Below are positions 39,855 through 48,576 of a stretch of 64,000 nt of DNA, in pieces; the stretch's first letter is position 1, and the number at the start of each line of letters is the position of its first letter. The notes beneath the pieces are model-generated. The model saw nothing but the letters and a program-made list of their open reading frames with translations, did not search any database and was not told the origin of the DNA. The translations under genes were made by a program, and so were the position numbers. The stretch is taken from NCBI RefSeq assembly GCF_003574735.1, contig NZ_QORW01000009.1, forward strand, positions 124,001 to 188,000, read 5' to 3'. Source of the DNA: Dongia deserti. Its GTDB lineage: Bacteria; Pseudomonadota; Alphaproteobacteria; Dongiales; Dongiaceae.

Positions 39855-41555
39855 ATGGCTGACTCCATCTGTATCCAATTCGGCGACTGCGAAATCGATG
39901 TCGCGGGCTTTGCGCTGTACCGCAACGGCCAACCGAGTCCGATCGAGCCGCAGGTGCTGGAGCTGCTGCTCTATCTGGTGCGCCATCCCGACCGACTGAT
40001 CACCAGGGACGATCTCATCAAGCATGTCTGGCACGGGCGGATCGTCTCCGACACGACCGTGACCAGCAGGGTCAAGTCGGCGCGCAAGGCAATCGGCGAC
40101 GACGGCAGCCAGCAGAAATTCATCCGCACCGTGCATGGCCGCGGCGTGCGCTTCATCGCCCCCGTCAGGACCCGAGCGTGCCGCACCGGCGCTGACATCA
40201 TCGCGACCGGCGGTGCACCGAGCGGCAACGCGGCGCCGCGCGCGGCGGCGCGGCCCAGCTGGCCCGCCATCGCCGTGCTGCCCTTCGCCAACCTCGGCAA
40301 CGACGCGGACCAGGATCATTTCGCGGACGGTGTGACCGAAGACATCATCACCGACCTGTCGCGCTTCCGCGAACTGCGGGTGGTGGCGCGCGATTCCTGC
40401 TTCCGCTTCCGCACGCCCGGCGCCGATCTGCAGGCCATCGGCCGCGACCTCTCCGCCGATTATGTCGTCACCGGCAGCATCCGCCGGCGCGGCGCGAAGC
40501 TGCGCCTCACCGCGCAGCTGACCCAGACCGACAGCGGCGAGCAGCTGTGGGCCGAGCGCTTCGACCGCAATGCCGAGGATCTGTTCGCGCTGTCCGATGA
40601 GCTGGTGCGCACCATCGCGGGCACCTTGGTCGGCCGGGTACGATCGACCGGCTCCGCGCTCGCCAGGCGCAAGGCGCCAGCCAATCTCGCGGCCTATGAA
40701 TGCGTGCTGCGCGGACAGGCGGCGCAGGCGCTGATCGGCGAGCCGGCGCAGGAAACGGCGGCGCGCCAGTTCTTCGAGCAGGCGCTGGCGCTCGACCCCG
40801 ATTATCCCCGTGCGCATGCCGGGTTGGCTGTGGTGCTGCTGTGCGAGTGGTTCCGCACGCCGGATGATGCGCAGGCGCTGCTCGACCGCGCGCTGGAGCA
40901 TGCGGAAAAGGCGGTGGCGATGGATCCCGAGGATTACGAGTGCCGCGAAACCCTCGGCTGGATCCTGCTGCACTGCAAGTCATACGAGCTTAGCGAGCTG
41001 CACTATCGCCGCGCCATCGAGCTCAATCCCAACAGTCCTGCGGAATTGGCGGCGATGGGCTCGGCATGCAGCTTCCTCGGGCGTCCCGACGAAGGCATCC
41101 AGTGGTTCGAGTTGGCGCGGCGCGTCGATCCCTATTTCGACGCCACCTGGTACTGGAATCTGCTGGGAGCCACCTACTTCAATGCGCGGCGCTATGACGA
41201 TGCGGTCGTGGCGCTCGACCGCGTGACCAATCCGCCAGCTTGGGTTAAGGCGTATTCGGCGGCCAGCCACGCCATGGCCGGCCGCATCGATGCGGCGCGG
41301 GATATCACCGCCGCCCTGGCAAAAGACGCGCCCAGCTTCTGCGCCCGGGCCATCGTGCGCAAGGAGCCTTACCGGAATCCCGCAGACCTGGCGCATCTGG
41401 CGGAAGGGCTGAGCAAGGCAGGATTGTTGACTGAAACTCCGGGAACGAATCACGAAGACCGCGACATCGATGGCTCTTCGCAGTACTATCTGACCGGGCG
41501 TTCGCCGTTCATCCACGGTCTGCGCGGCAAGCCGACCTTCCGCGCCTCTTCGTGA
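39855..41555 (+). CDS. CadC-type winged-helix/TolB-like/TPR regulator, C-terminally truncated
   Basis: A 566-residue protein that starts MADSICIQFGDCEIDVAGFA. An OmpR/CadC-type winged helix covers about residues 1-105 (EPQVLELLLYLVRHPDRLIT, HVWHGRIVSDTTVTSRVKSA, RTVHGRGVRFIA). A TolB-like domain follows (AIAVLPFANLGNDADQ, DGVTEDIITDLSRFRELRVV), then TPR repeats (HYRRAIELNPNSPAELAAMG). There is no membrane segment. It is a close paralogue of the 841-residue protein at 42001-44526 but stops after QYYLTGRSPFIHGLRGKPTF. Past that point a frame-shifted trace of the paralogue (LFVIAI against LFVKAI) is still readable, so its last roughly 275 residues were lost. It may be partly functional. Confidence 0.82.
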   Translation: MADSICIQFGDCEIDVAGFALYRNGQPSPIEPQVLELLLYLVRHPDRLITRDDLIKHVWHGRIVSDTTVTSRVKSARKAIGDDGSQQKFIRTVHGRGVRFIAPVRTRACRTGADIIATGGAPSGNAAPRAAARPSWPAIAVLPFANLGNDADQDHFADGVTEDIITDLSRFRELRVVARDSCFRFRTPGADLQAIGRDLSADYVVTGSIRRRGAKLRLTAQLTQTDSGEQLWAERFDRNAEDLFALSDELVRTIAGTLVGRVRSTGSALARRKAPANLAAYECVLRGQAAQALIGEPAQETAARQFFEQALALDPDYPRAHAGLAVVLLCEWFRTPDDAQALLDRALEHAEKAVAMDPEDYECRETLGWILLHCKSYELSELHYRRAIELNPNSPAELAAMGSACSFLGRPDEGIQWFELARRVDPYFDATWYWNLLGATYFNARRYDDAVVALDRVTNPPAWVKAYSAASHAMAGRIDAARDITAALAKDAPSFCARAIVRKEPYRNPADLAHLAEGLSKAGLLTETPGTNHEDRDIDGSSQYYLTGRSPFIHGLRGKPTFRASS

Positions 41556-41669
41556 TCGCGATCATCTGCTCTCCTCGAAATCTCCACGCATCCTCCAAGC
41601 ATTCCGGCGCGCACCTGCGTAGGGTCCGCGCCGCCGTCGATGGGCGGCGCAACCGATGAGGAGGAGATC

Positions 41670-41822
41670 GTGCACTATAAGAAGGCTGTTCTGATCGCCC
41701 TGGCGGCGCTCAGCGCCATCGTTCTTGCCGGCTTTGTCAGCGTGTCGCTGACCGCCGAGGAGCCCGTGTCCTACCACCCGAATGATCGCGCAAATCACCA
41801 TCCGCGGCACGTGAACGAGTGA
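41670..41822 (+). CDS. Small single-membrane-span protein
   Basis: A 50-residue protein starting at the GTG at 41670, directly behind a strong ribosome binding site (GAGGAGATC before GTG). It has a basic start (MHYKK), one hydrophobic segment (AVLIALAALSAIVLAGFVSV) and a hydrophilic, His/Asn/Pro-rich end. It could be an inner-membrane small protein or an uncleaved-signal periplasmic peptide. It lies between the two CadC-type genes, 115 bp after the truncated one. No family is recognised. Confidence 0.55.
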   Translation: MHYKKAVLIALAALSAIVLAGFVSVSLTAEEPVSYHPNDRANHHPRHVNE

Positions 41823-41907
41823 CGGTGGGGTGGGTGCAGCTGGCCGCAGGGACGGACGGCCAGCCGCCGCAAAAAGTCCCTAACACTCCCGGCTTCCAGG
41901 AAAAAAC

Positions 41908-41961
41908 CTGCAGAATTCTTGCAGATTTCATGGATTGCTGCAGGGAAGCTTGCAGGGAAGA
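41908..41961. promoter_or_regulatory. Two pairs of phased TGCAG direct repeats upstream of the intact CadC-type gene
   Basis: CTGCAGAATTC (41908) is followed directly by TTGCAGATTTC (41919), an 11-bp tandem repeat. CTGCAGGGAAGC (41938) is followed directly by TTGCAGGGAAGA (41950), a 12-bp tandem repeat. The block ends 40 bp before the ATG at 42001. OmpR-type winged helices bind tandem direct repeats with about 11-bp spacing, so this is a likely operator, perhaps for autoregulation. Confidence 0.5.
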
Positions 41962-42000
41962 GAGCGCGCGGGGGATGATGCCGCAGACTGAGGGCGGCGC

Positions 42001-44526
42001 ATGGCAGATCCCCAACCTCTGCATCTTTACCTCGGGGCCTATGAAATCGACGTGGCAGCCTTTGAGCTGCGCCGGGACGGCCAGCCTTGCGCGGTGGAGC
42101 CGCAGGTGCTGGAGCTGCTGGTCTATCTCGTGCGCAATGCCGGCCGGCTGATCACCAAGAACGATCTGATCGAACACGTCTGGGGCGGGCGCATCGTGTC
42201 CGATGCCACCCTCGCCAGCCGGCTCAAATCCGCGCGCCGGGCCATTGGCGATGACGGCGAGCAGCAAAGGCTGATCAAGACCGTCCATAGTCGCGGTGTG
42301 CGCTTCGTCGGCGAAGTCAGGGTGGCGCCCGATTCAGCAGCGGCACACGTGGGACCGCCGCCAGAGATCGCGCCGGATCTCTCCTCGAGTGCCGGCGTGC
42401 CGTCGATCGCCGTGCTGCCCTTCGCCAATGCCGGCGGCGATCCAGAGCATAGCCATCTGATCGACGGCCTGACCCAAGACATCATCACCGACCTGTCGCG
42501 CTTCCGCCAGCTGCGCGTGATCGCGCGCGATTCCTGCTTCCGCCACCGCGCGTCCAGCGCGGGCATCAAGGAGATCGCCAAGGCGCTCGGCGCCGATTAC
42601 GTGGTGACCGGCAGCGTGCGCTGGCAAGGATCGCAGCTGCGCCTCAGCGCACAATTGACGGCTGCCGACGGCTGCAACGAGCTGTGGGCCGAACGGTTCG
42701 ACCGCAACACAGAGGATGTGTTCGCGGCGACCGACGAGCTGGTGCGCACCATCGTCGGCACCCTCGCCGGCCGCGTGCGCGCGGCCCTCGCCAAGCGCAG
42801 GCCGCCGGCGAATCTCGCGGCCTATGACTGTGCCCTGCGCGGACACTTGGCGTCGCACAAGATCGGGGATCCCGAAGCGGAAGCCGAGGCGTTGCGCCTG
42901 TTCGAGCAGGCGCTGCGCCTGGACCCGGACTATCCGCGCGCGCATGTCGGCGTCGCCATCATGATGCTGCGCGACTGGTTCCACGGCGGCGCCGGCGCGG
43001 AGACCGCCATGGAGCGCGCGTTGTTCCACGCCCAGAAGGCGGTGGCCCTGGACGGCGACGACAACGAGTGCCAGGAGACACTGGGCTGGGTCCTGTTGCA
43101 TCGGCGTTCGTTCGACCTGAGCGAGCAGCACTATCGCCGCGCGGTCGAGCTCAACCCCAACTCCCCCGAGGAACTGGCCGCGATGGGCATCGCCTGTTCC
43201 TATTTCGGCCGTCCGGAGGAAGGCATCGGCTGGTTCGAGTTGGCGAAAAAGGTCGATCCGTTCTTCGAGCCGTACTGGTACTGGAGCCTGCTGGGTGCCG
43301 CCTGTTTCAATCTCCGGCGGTACGAGGACGCGCTCGCTGCGATCGCGCGCAATCCGAAGCCGCCGGCGTGGGTCAGGGCCTATGCCGCCGCCGCCCAGGC
43401 GCTGGCCGGCCGCATCGACGCTGCACGCGCGGCGGCCGCGAAGCTGGCGGCGGACGCGCCGGAGTTCTCCGCTGCCGACCTGCTGCGCAAGGAGCCCTAC
43501 CAAAAGGCCACGGATCTCGAGCATCTGCGCGTCGGCTTGCATTTGGCGGGGCTTCTGGCCGCGGCCGAGCCCGCAGCCGAAGTGCCGCAGACCAACTGCG
43601 CGGAGGCGCACCAGTACTACCTGATGGGCCGCTCCTTCTTCATCAATGGCGGCTGGGGCAAGCGCGCGCTCGAAGTCGCGCGGCAATTGTTCGTCAAGGC
43701 GATCGAGGCCGATCCCGATTTCGCACAAGCCTATGCGGCACTGGCCAGCTGCGATTGTCATCGGCTGCTGCTGGAGGTGCCCGACGTCACCTTCCAGACC
43801 ATCGCGATGGAAAGCGCCCGTGCGCTAGAGCTCAAGCCCGATCTTCCCGAGGCCTATGCCGCCAAGGGGATGGCGCATTTCGCGGCTGGCGAATCCGAGC
43901 TGGCCGACGAAGCGTTCCAGCAGGCGATCGCGCTGGGGCCGTGCTGCTTCGATGCGCACTTCTTCTATGGCAGGCACTGCCTGTCGGAGGGACGGCACGC
44001 CGGCGCGGCGCGCTTGTTCGAGCTGGCTGCGGACCTGAACCAGAACGATTACGGTGCGCTCGGCCTGCTGGTCGATGCGTATCGCCAGCTGGGCCGGCAC
44101 GAGGACAGCATGGATGCCGCGCGCCGCTGCCTGGAGCGGATCAGCGTCGAGGTCTCCGCCCATCCCGACAATTCCAGCGCGCTTGCCTTCGGCGCCATTA
44201 TCGCGGCCGAGCTGCACGACCGGGAGTTGGCGTTGGACTGGGCGGCGCGGGCAAACGCGATCGATCCCGACGATCTCGTGGTGAATTACAATCTTGCCTG
44301 CACCTACGCGGCGCTCGGCGAGTTCGAGCGCGCGATGCGCTGCCTGCACTGCGCGATCCCAGGCGATCCGCTCAGTCGGCGGGCTCTCACCGCGTGGATG
44401 CGGATGGACATCTCGCTCGACCCCCTGCGCCCTCTGCCGGAGTTCCAGCGCCTGGAGCACAGGCTGGAGGAGGAGCTCCTGGATCATTCAGCGGAAACGG
44501 CGTCACTCCTGCGATCGGCTGAGTAG
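42001..44526 (+). CDS. CadC-type winged-helix/TolB-like/TPR regulator, full length
   Basis: An 841-residue soluble regulator. Winged helix: about residues 1-108 (LHLYLGAYEIDVAAFELRRD, then VEPQVLELLVYLVRNAGRLI and KTVHSRGVRFVG). TolB-like domain: about 135-280 (PSIAVLPFANAGGDPEHSHL, then IDGLTQDIITDLSRFRQLRV and GADYVVTGSVRWQ). About a dozen TPR-like helices follow to the C terminus (YRRAVELNPNSPEELAAMG, FVKAIEADPDFAQAYAALAS, and others). The truncated paralogue lies 446 bp upstream. Proteins of this layout are usually cytoplasmic regulators whose TPR part binds an effector or partner protein. Phased TGCAG repeats lie just upstream. Confidence 0.88.
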   Translation: MADPQPLHLYLGAYEIDVAAFELRRDGQPCAVEPQVLELLVYLVRNAGRLITKNDLIEHVWGGRIVSDATLASRLKSARRAIGDDGEQQRLIKTVHSRGVRFVGEVRVAPDSAAAHVGPPPEIAPDLSSSAGVPSIAVLPFANAGGDPEHSHLIDGLTQDIITDLSRFRQLRVIARDSCFRHRASSAGIKEIAKALGADYVVTGSVRWQGSQLRLSAQLTAADGCNELWAERFDRNTEDVFAATDELVRTIVGTLAGRVRAALAKRRPPANLAAYDCALRGHLASHKIGDPEAEAEALRLFEQALRLDPDYPRAHVGVAIMMLRDWFHGGAGAETAMERALFHAQKAVALDGDDNECQETLGWVLLHRRSFDLSEQHYRRAVELNPNSPEELAAMGIACSYFGRPEEGIGWFELAKKVDPFFEPYWYWSLLGAACFNLRRYEDALAAIARNPKPPAWVRAYAAAAQALAGRIDAARAAAAKLAADAPEFSAADLLRKEPYQKATDLEHLRVGLHLAGLLAAAEPAAEVPQTNCAEAHQYYLMGRSFFINGGWGKRALEVARQLFVKAIEADPDFAQAYAALASCDCHRLLLEVPDVTFQTIAMESARALELKPDLPEAYAAKGMAHFAAGESELADEAFQQAIALGPCCFDAHFFYGRHCLSEGRHAGAARLFELAADLNQNDYGALGLLVDAYRQLGRHEDSMDAARRCLERISVEVSAHPDNSSALAFGAIIAAELHDRELALDWAARANAIDPDDLVVNYNLACTYAALGEFERAMRCLHCAIPGDPLSRRALTAWMRMDISLDPLRPLPEFQRLEHRLEEELLDHSAETASLLRSAE

Positions 44527-44541
44527 GTCAGGCGGCCGGCG

Positions 44542-47319
44542 TCATGTGCCGCGGGCCAGGACCTCGCGCAGCTTGTCGCCGAGTTGCTGCACGGTGAAGG
44601 GCTTGGGCAGGAAATTGACGCCGGGATCGAGCACGCCGTTGTGCACGACCGCATTGCGCGTGAAGCCGGTGGTGTAGATGACGCGCAGGTCCGGCTTGCG
44701 CTTCACGGCTTCCTCCGCCAGCTTGCGGCCGTTCATGTCCGGCATCACGATGTCGGTGAACAACAGCGCGATCTCCGGATTGGCATCGAGCGCACGCAGC
44801 GCCGCCGCGGCGCCCTCGGCCTCGATCACGGCGTAGCCAAGCTCGCGTAGCGAATCGGCAGTCAGCGTGCGTACGTTCTGCTCGTCCTCGACCAGCAGGA
44901 TGAGCTGCCCTTGGCCATCTGCTTCGGCGGCGTGCCGCGTATCCTCGCTCGGCACCTCCTCCGCGCCGTAGAAGCGCGGCAGATAGATCTTGATCGTCGT
45001 GCCTTGTCCGACCTCCGAATAGATCTTCACGTGCCCGCCCGACTGCTTGACGAAGCCATAGACCATGGAAAGACCGAGCCCGGTACCCTTGCCCACGTCC
45101 TTGGTGGTGAAGAACGGATCGAACGCCCTCGCGATTACCTGCGGGCTCATGCCGGCGCCGGTGTCGGTTATGGCGATCAGGACATATTGGCCCGGCGGCA
45201 CGTCGTCGTGCTGGCGAGAGTAAGCCTCGTCCAGCAGGTAGTTCGCGGTCTCAATGGTGAGCCGGCCTTGCCCGCTCATTGCGTCACGCGCATTGAGCGC
45301 GAGATTGAGGATGGCGCTTTCCAGCTGGTTGGCGTCGACATGGGTCAGCCAGAGCCCGCCGGCCAGCACGGTCTCCAGCCGGATGCTCGGGCCCAGGGTG
45401 CGGCGCAACAGGTCGGACATGGACGTGACCAGCTTGTTGGCATCGACCGGCACCGGCGCCAGCGCCTGCTGGCGCGAGAAGGCGAGCAGGCGCTTGGTAA
45501 GGTTGGCGGCGCGCGTCGCACCATCGCGCGCCATCTCAAGATATTTGGCGTAATCCGTCTCGCCCTTGGCCAGCCGCCGCTCGACCATGTTGAGGGCGCT
45601 CATCACGACCGCCAGCATGTTGTTGAAGTCGTGGGCAATGCCGCCGCTCAAGTGGCCGATCGCCTCCATCTTCTGCAGCTGGCGCACCTGCTGCTCGGCC
45701 TCTTGGCGGCTGCTCATCTCGGCGACCAGCGATCGATTGGCGGCCTCCAGCTCCTGCGTGCGCGCTGCGACCTGTCGCTCCAGGATTTCCTCCGCGCGCT
45801 TCTCGCGCTCGATGTCGATGACCGAGGCGACGGCGCCAACGATGCTGCCGGAGAGGTCGCGGATCGGCGCCGCGATCTTGCGGATCCAGTGGCGCGTGCC
45901 GTCGGCGGTCTCGGCGATACATTCGATCTCCGCGGTCTCGGCATGGCCGTGCAGCACGCGATAGACCGGCAGCTCGTCCTCGCGCACCGGCGTGCCGTCA
46001 CCATGGCTGAGCGGCCAGGCGAAGAAGGATCCGGCCCGGCGGCTCTCGGGGCCCAGGAACCGCTCGAGCTCCCGGTTGCCGTCCAGCACTTCGCCCTGCG
46101 GCCCGGCAATCACTACGCCGACAGGCACCGTATCCAGGATGGCGCGCACGCGCGACTCGTTGCGGCGCAGCTCATCCTCGATCCAGTCGCGTGCCTGCGC
46201 CTGCCGCAACAAGGCGGCCGCCAAATCATGGATCTCGCGCACCGGCGAATGCAGGTCGAGTGCCTGCATCGCCTCGGCGTTCGTGAAGCCAGTGTTCGCA
46301 AGCTCCCGCAACGGGCGCGACGCCACACGCCAGAGCGAGAACACCAGGAAGATCGAGACCGTCAAGGTCAAGACGCCAAAGCCCAGGAACCCGATCACCT
46401 CGTCGCGCAGCGGCGCCTCGATGGTCGCGGTCGGCAGGCTGGCGGCGACCAGCCAGTTCGAGAGCAAGGTGCGGGCATAGCCGACCAGAATCTCCTCGTG
46501 ATAAGGGTTGGGGCCGCGGAAATTGCCTTCGGGGCCGGTGGCCAGCTCGAGGAAGGCCGGCACGCCCGGCTTGCCGCTGAAGGAGGCGTGCCCAGGCGCG
46601 CGCGTGACATAAGTTCCTTGCCGATCGCCGATGCCAACCACCCACGGACCGACCATGCCTGGCGTCAACAGGGTGGCGATGCGTTGGGTCGGTGCCTGGA
46701 GACTGAGGAGATAGCGAAAGTCCCCGTCGATGATCACCGGCACGACGACGGCGAAAGCCGGCTCGTTCGTCGCCGGCTCCAGAAAGACATCGGACACGAT
46801 CGGTCGCTTGATCGCGATCACCTCCGCATCGACCGCCAGATGGGACGTCGGCAACGTCGCGCCCCATGGCTGAGCACTGTTCACCATCTGCCGCCCGTCC
46901 GGAGTGCGCAATGTCAGGCGAGCCCCCACCATCTGCGATACCTGCGTGGCCTGGGCGTGGAAGCCGGCGAAATCGCCGGCCCTCAGACGCGATGAAATTG
47001 CCAGTGTGTTCAGCGTGGTGATGAGGCCGTTGAGATCGCGGTCGATCACCGCCGCGATATGACGCGCGCTGGTCAGCGCCCCCTGCGCGTAGCGGTCCCG
47101 CTCGCCTGTCGCATAGCGCAGCAGCAAAAGGCTGGTGAACACCAGCCCCGGCCCGAGCAGCAGCACGATCAGGAAGACGAGCAGCGCCCGCGTCGAGAAC
47201 CGGGGCAGCCTGCCCGACTTCACCGGCCGCCATATGCCGTGCTTGGCTTCCACGCGTCCCCCGATCCGCCGAGGCCGCACCGGAGTGCGGTCCCTCCTTG
47301 CGCTCGGCAACGCTCGCAT
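44542..47319 (-). CDS. Hybrid sensor histidine kinase with C-terminal receiver
   Basis: A 925-residue inner-membrane kinase. Transmembrane segments near 43-65 and 312-335 bracket a periplasmic dCACHE-like sensor (about 66-310: RHIAAVIDRDLNGLITTLNT). Next come a linker, a PAS domain with PAC (AILDTVPVGVVIAGPQGEVL), a coiled coil (RQVAARTQELEAANRSLVAE), a HisKA domain of the GIAHDFNNMLAVV type and an HATPase domain (NLALNARDAMSG, TDTGAGMS, GTGLGLSMVYGF). The receiver domain has ILLVEDEQNV and LLFTDIVMPDMNG with the phospho-acceptor Asp. The ATG at 47319 is used; the GTG at 47253 has a better G-rich ribosome binding site and is a real alternative. It follows the prolyl-hydroxylase fusion gene by 37 bp on the same strand. 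Confidence 0.9.
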   Translation of the reverse strand: MRALPSARRDRTPVRPRRIGGRVEAKHGIWRPVKSGRLPRFSTRALLVFLIVLLLGPGLVFTSLLLLRYATGERDRYAQGALTSARHIAAVIDRDLNGLITTLNTLAISSRLRAGDFAGFHAQATQVSQMVGARLTLRTPDGRQMVNSAQPWGATLPTSHLAVDAEVIAIKRPIVSDVFLEPATNEPAFAVVVPVIIDGDFRYLLSLQAPTQRIATLLTPGMVGPWVVGIGDRQGTYVTRAPGHASFSGKPGVPAFLELATGPEGNFRGPNPYHEEILVGYARTLLSNWLVAASLPTATIEAPLRDEVIGFLGFGVLTLTVSIFLVFSLWRVASRPLRELANTGFTNAEAMQALDLHSPVREIHDLAAALLRQAQARDWIEDELRRNESRVRAILDTVPVGVVIAGPQGEVLDGNRELERFLGPESRRAGSFFAWPLSHGDGTPVREDELPVYRVLHGHAETAEIECIAETADGTRHWIRKIAAPIRDLSGSIVGAVASVIDIEREKRAEEILERQVAARTQELEAANRSLVAEMSSRQEAEQQVRQLQKMEAIGHLSGGIAHDFNNMLAVVMSALNMVERRLAKGETDYAKYLEMARDGATRAANLTKRLLAFSRQQALAPVPVDANKLVTSMSDLLRRTLGPSIRLETVLAGGLWLTHVDANQLESAILNLALNARDAMSGQGRLTIETANYLLDEAYSRQHDDVPPGQYVLIAITDTGAGMSPQVIARAFDPFFTTKDVGKGTGLGLSMVYGFVKQSGGHVKIYSEVGQGTTIKIYLPRFYGAEEVPSEDTRHAAEADGQGQLILLVEDEQNVRTLTADSLRELGYAVIEAEGAAAALRALDANPEIALLFTDIVMPDMNGRKLAEEAVKRKPDLRVIYTTGFTRNAVVHNGVLDPGVNFLPKPFTVQQLGDKLREVLARGT

Positions 47320-47356
47320 GGAATCCGGATGGGAGACAATAGCGGGCGCGGTGCCG

Positions 47357-48499
47357 CTAAGCCTTGTACGCCCCGACCCCCTCGCCGAGGAATTCGTTGT
47401 TGGCTTCGCGCACCTTGGCGGCCGCGTCGTCGTAGAGGAAGGGCAGGAAGGCGTAGCGCCTGCCGGCGGTGACGGGCGACACTTGATGTAACAGCGAGCA
47501 GGAGAACACGCAGGCTGTGCCGGTCGGCAGCTTGAAGCCTTTCGGGCCATATTCGGGGAAGCTGATCTCGCCGCCCTCGAACGCATCATTGAGATTGATG
47601 GAAACGGCGAAGCGGCGATGCGCCGTGCCCTTGGTGGTGTTGTCGCGATGAGCGCGGAAATGGCCGCGCTCGTCAGCGGTGTAGCAGCCGACGAGGTAGC
47701 GCTCCATGCGCGTCACCTGGAACTGATGCACCTTCAGGATCTCCGGCACGATGCGGCGGTGGATGCGCACCTGGGTCTGGCGGATCATCGCCTGATCTTC
47801 CAAGAGCACGTCGCGGCGCACCTTGTGCTTGGTGTCGCGGATCTCCACCGTCTTGCCGTCGACCTCGCGCATGAAGCCGGATTCCTTGCCGCCTCTCGCC
47901 TCATAGATCGCGATCAGCTGCGCACAGAATTCCGGCTCGAACACATTGGGCAGGATGAGCACAGGCACCGGCACGTCGATCCCGGCGAATCTCTCGGGCG
48001 CGGGCAGAGCCTTGAGATAGTCGATGAGGCCGGGAATCTCTCCGCCCTGCGGCTGGAAAGGCATCACGCGCCTGACTCGCAGCGTGGGATCGAGTACGAC
48101 CCAGAAGCGCCGCATCTCCAGCCGCTTGGGATTGGGCACCGCCTGCGTGGAAATGGCGCCATAGAGCCGCGCGACGGTACCATCAAAATCCCAGAAGAAA
48201 CGCAGGCCCGGCATGGAATCGGCGACGCGGCCTTGCGTCTCGTCATTGGGATCGAGGCTAACGCCGAAGAAGCAGGCGTGATTGTCGTCGAACAAAGCGC
48301 GGTTGGCGACGATGGCTGCGAGCGCGCGCCGGCCGTCTTCGTCGCCTGCGGTTCCGTAGAAGCACAGGACGATCCAGCGCCCGCCGACCGTGTCGAATGC
48401 ATAGGCCGGGTTGTTGCCGCAGCGCTGATGGAACCACGGCGCGGGATCGCCCGGCGACAGGTTGACGAATGTCTTGGGCTTCGCCTTCTGCGGGATCAT
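47357..48499 (-). CDS. Thioredoxin-like domain fused to Fe(II)/2OG dioxygenase (prolyl-4-hydroxylase type), copy 1
   Basis: A 380-residue soluble two-domain protein. Residues about 12-165 look like a peroxiredoxin/AhpC-type thioredoxin fold (FVNLSPGDPAPWFHQRCG, then RWIVLCFYGTAGDEDGRRAL and FFWDFDGTVARLYG), but the peroxidatic T-x-x-C position is missing. Residues about 175-380 are a 2OG dioxygenase: HFRAHRDNTTKG gives His284 and Asp286, LLHQVSPVTAGRRYAF gives His338 and the 2OG-binding Arg, and FEGGEISFPEYGP is the strand typical of prolyl-4-hydroxylases. It is a paralogue of the protein at 57111-58136. The ATG at 48499 is chosen; a GTG at 48559 is possible. The target protein or peptide is unknown. 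Confidence 0.83.
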   Translation of the reverse strand: MIPQKAKPKTFVNLSPGDPAPWFHQRCGNNPAYAFDTVGGRWIVLCFYGTAGDEDGRRALAAIVANRALFDDNHACFFGVSLDPNDETQGRVADSMPGLRFFWDFDGTVARLYGAISTQAVPNPKRLEMRRFWVVLDPTLRVRRVMPFQPQGGEIPGLIDYLKALPAPERFAGIDVPVPVLILPNVFEPEFCAQLIAIYEARGGKESGFMREVDGKTVEIRDTKHKVRRDVLLEDQAMIRQTQVRIHRRIVPEILKVHQFQVTRMERYLVGCYTADERGHFRAHRDNTTKGTAHRRFAVSINLNDAFEGGEISFPEYGPKGFKLPTGTACVFSCSLLHQVSPVTAGRRYAFLPFLYDDAAAKVREANNEFLGEGVGAYKA

Positions 48500-48576
48500 G
48501 TATCTGTAACCTTGATTGCCCTCGAGTGGATCGGCGCTATGCTGGCGCCGCAATCCCACCTTGAGGAGAAATCACC

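Noticed and set aside
45000-46995. Long plus-strand frame opposite the hybrid histidine kinase
   Set aside because: The minus strand encodes well-defined CACHE, PAS, HisKA, HATPase and receiver motifs; the plus-strand product is Arg/His-rich and low in structure.
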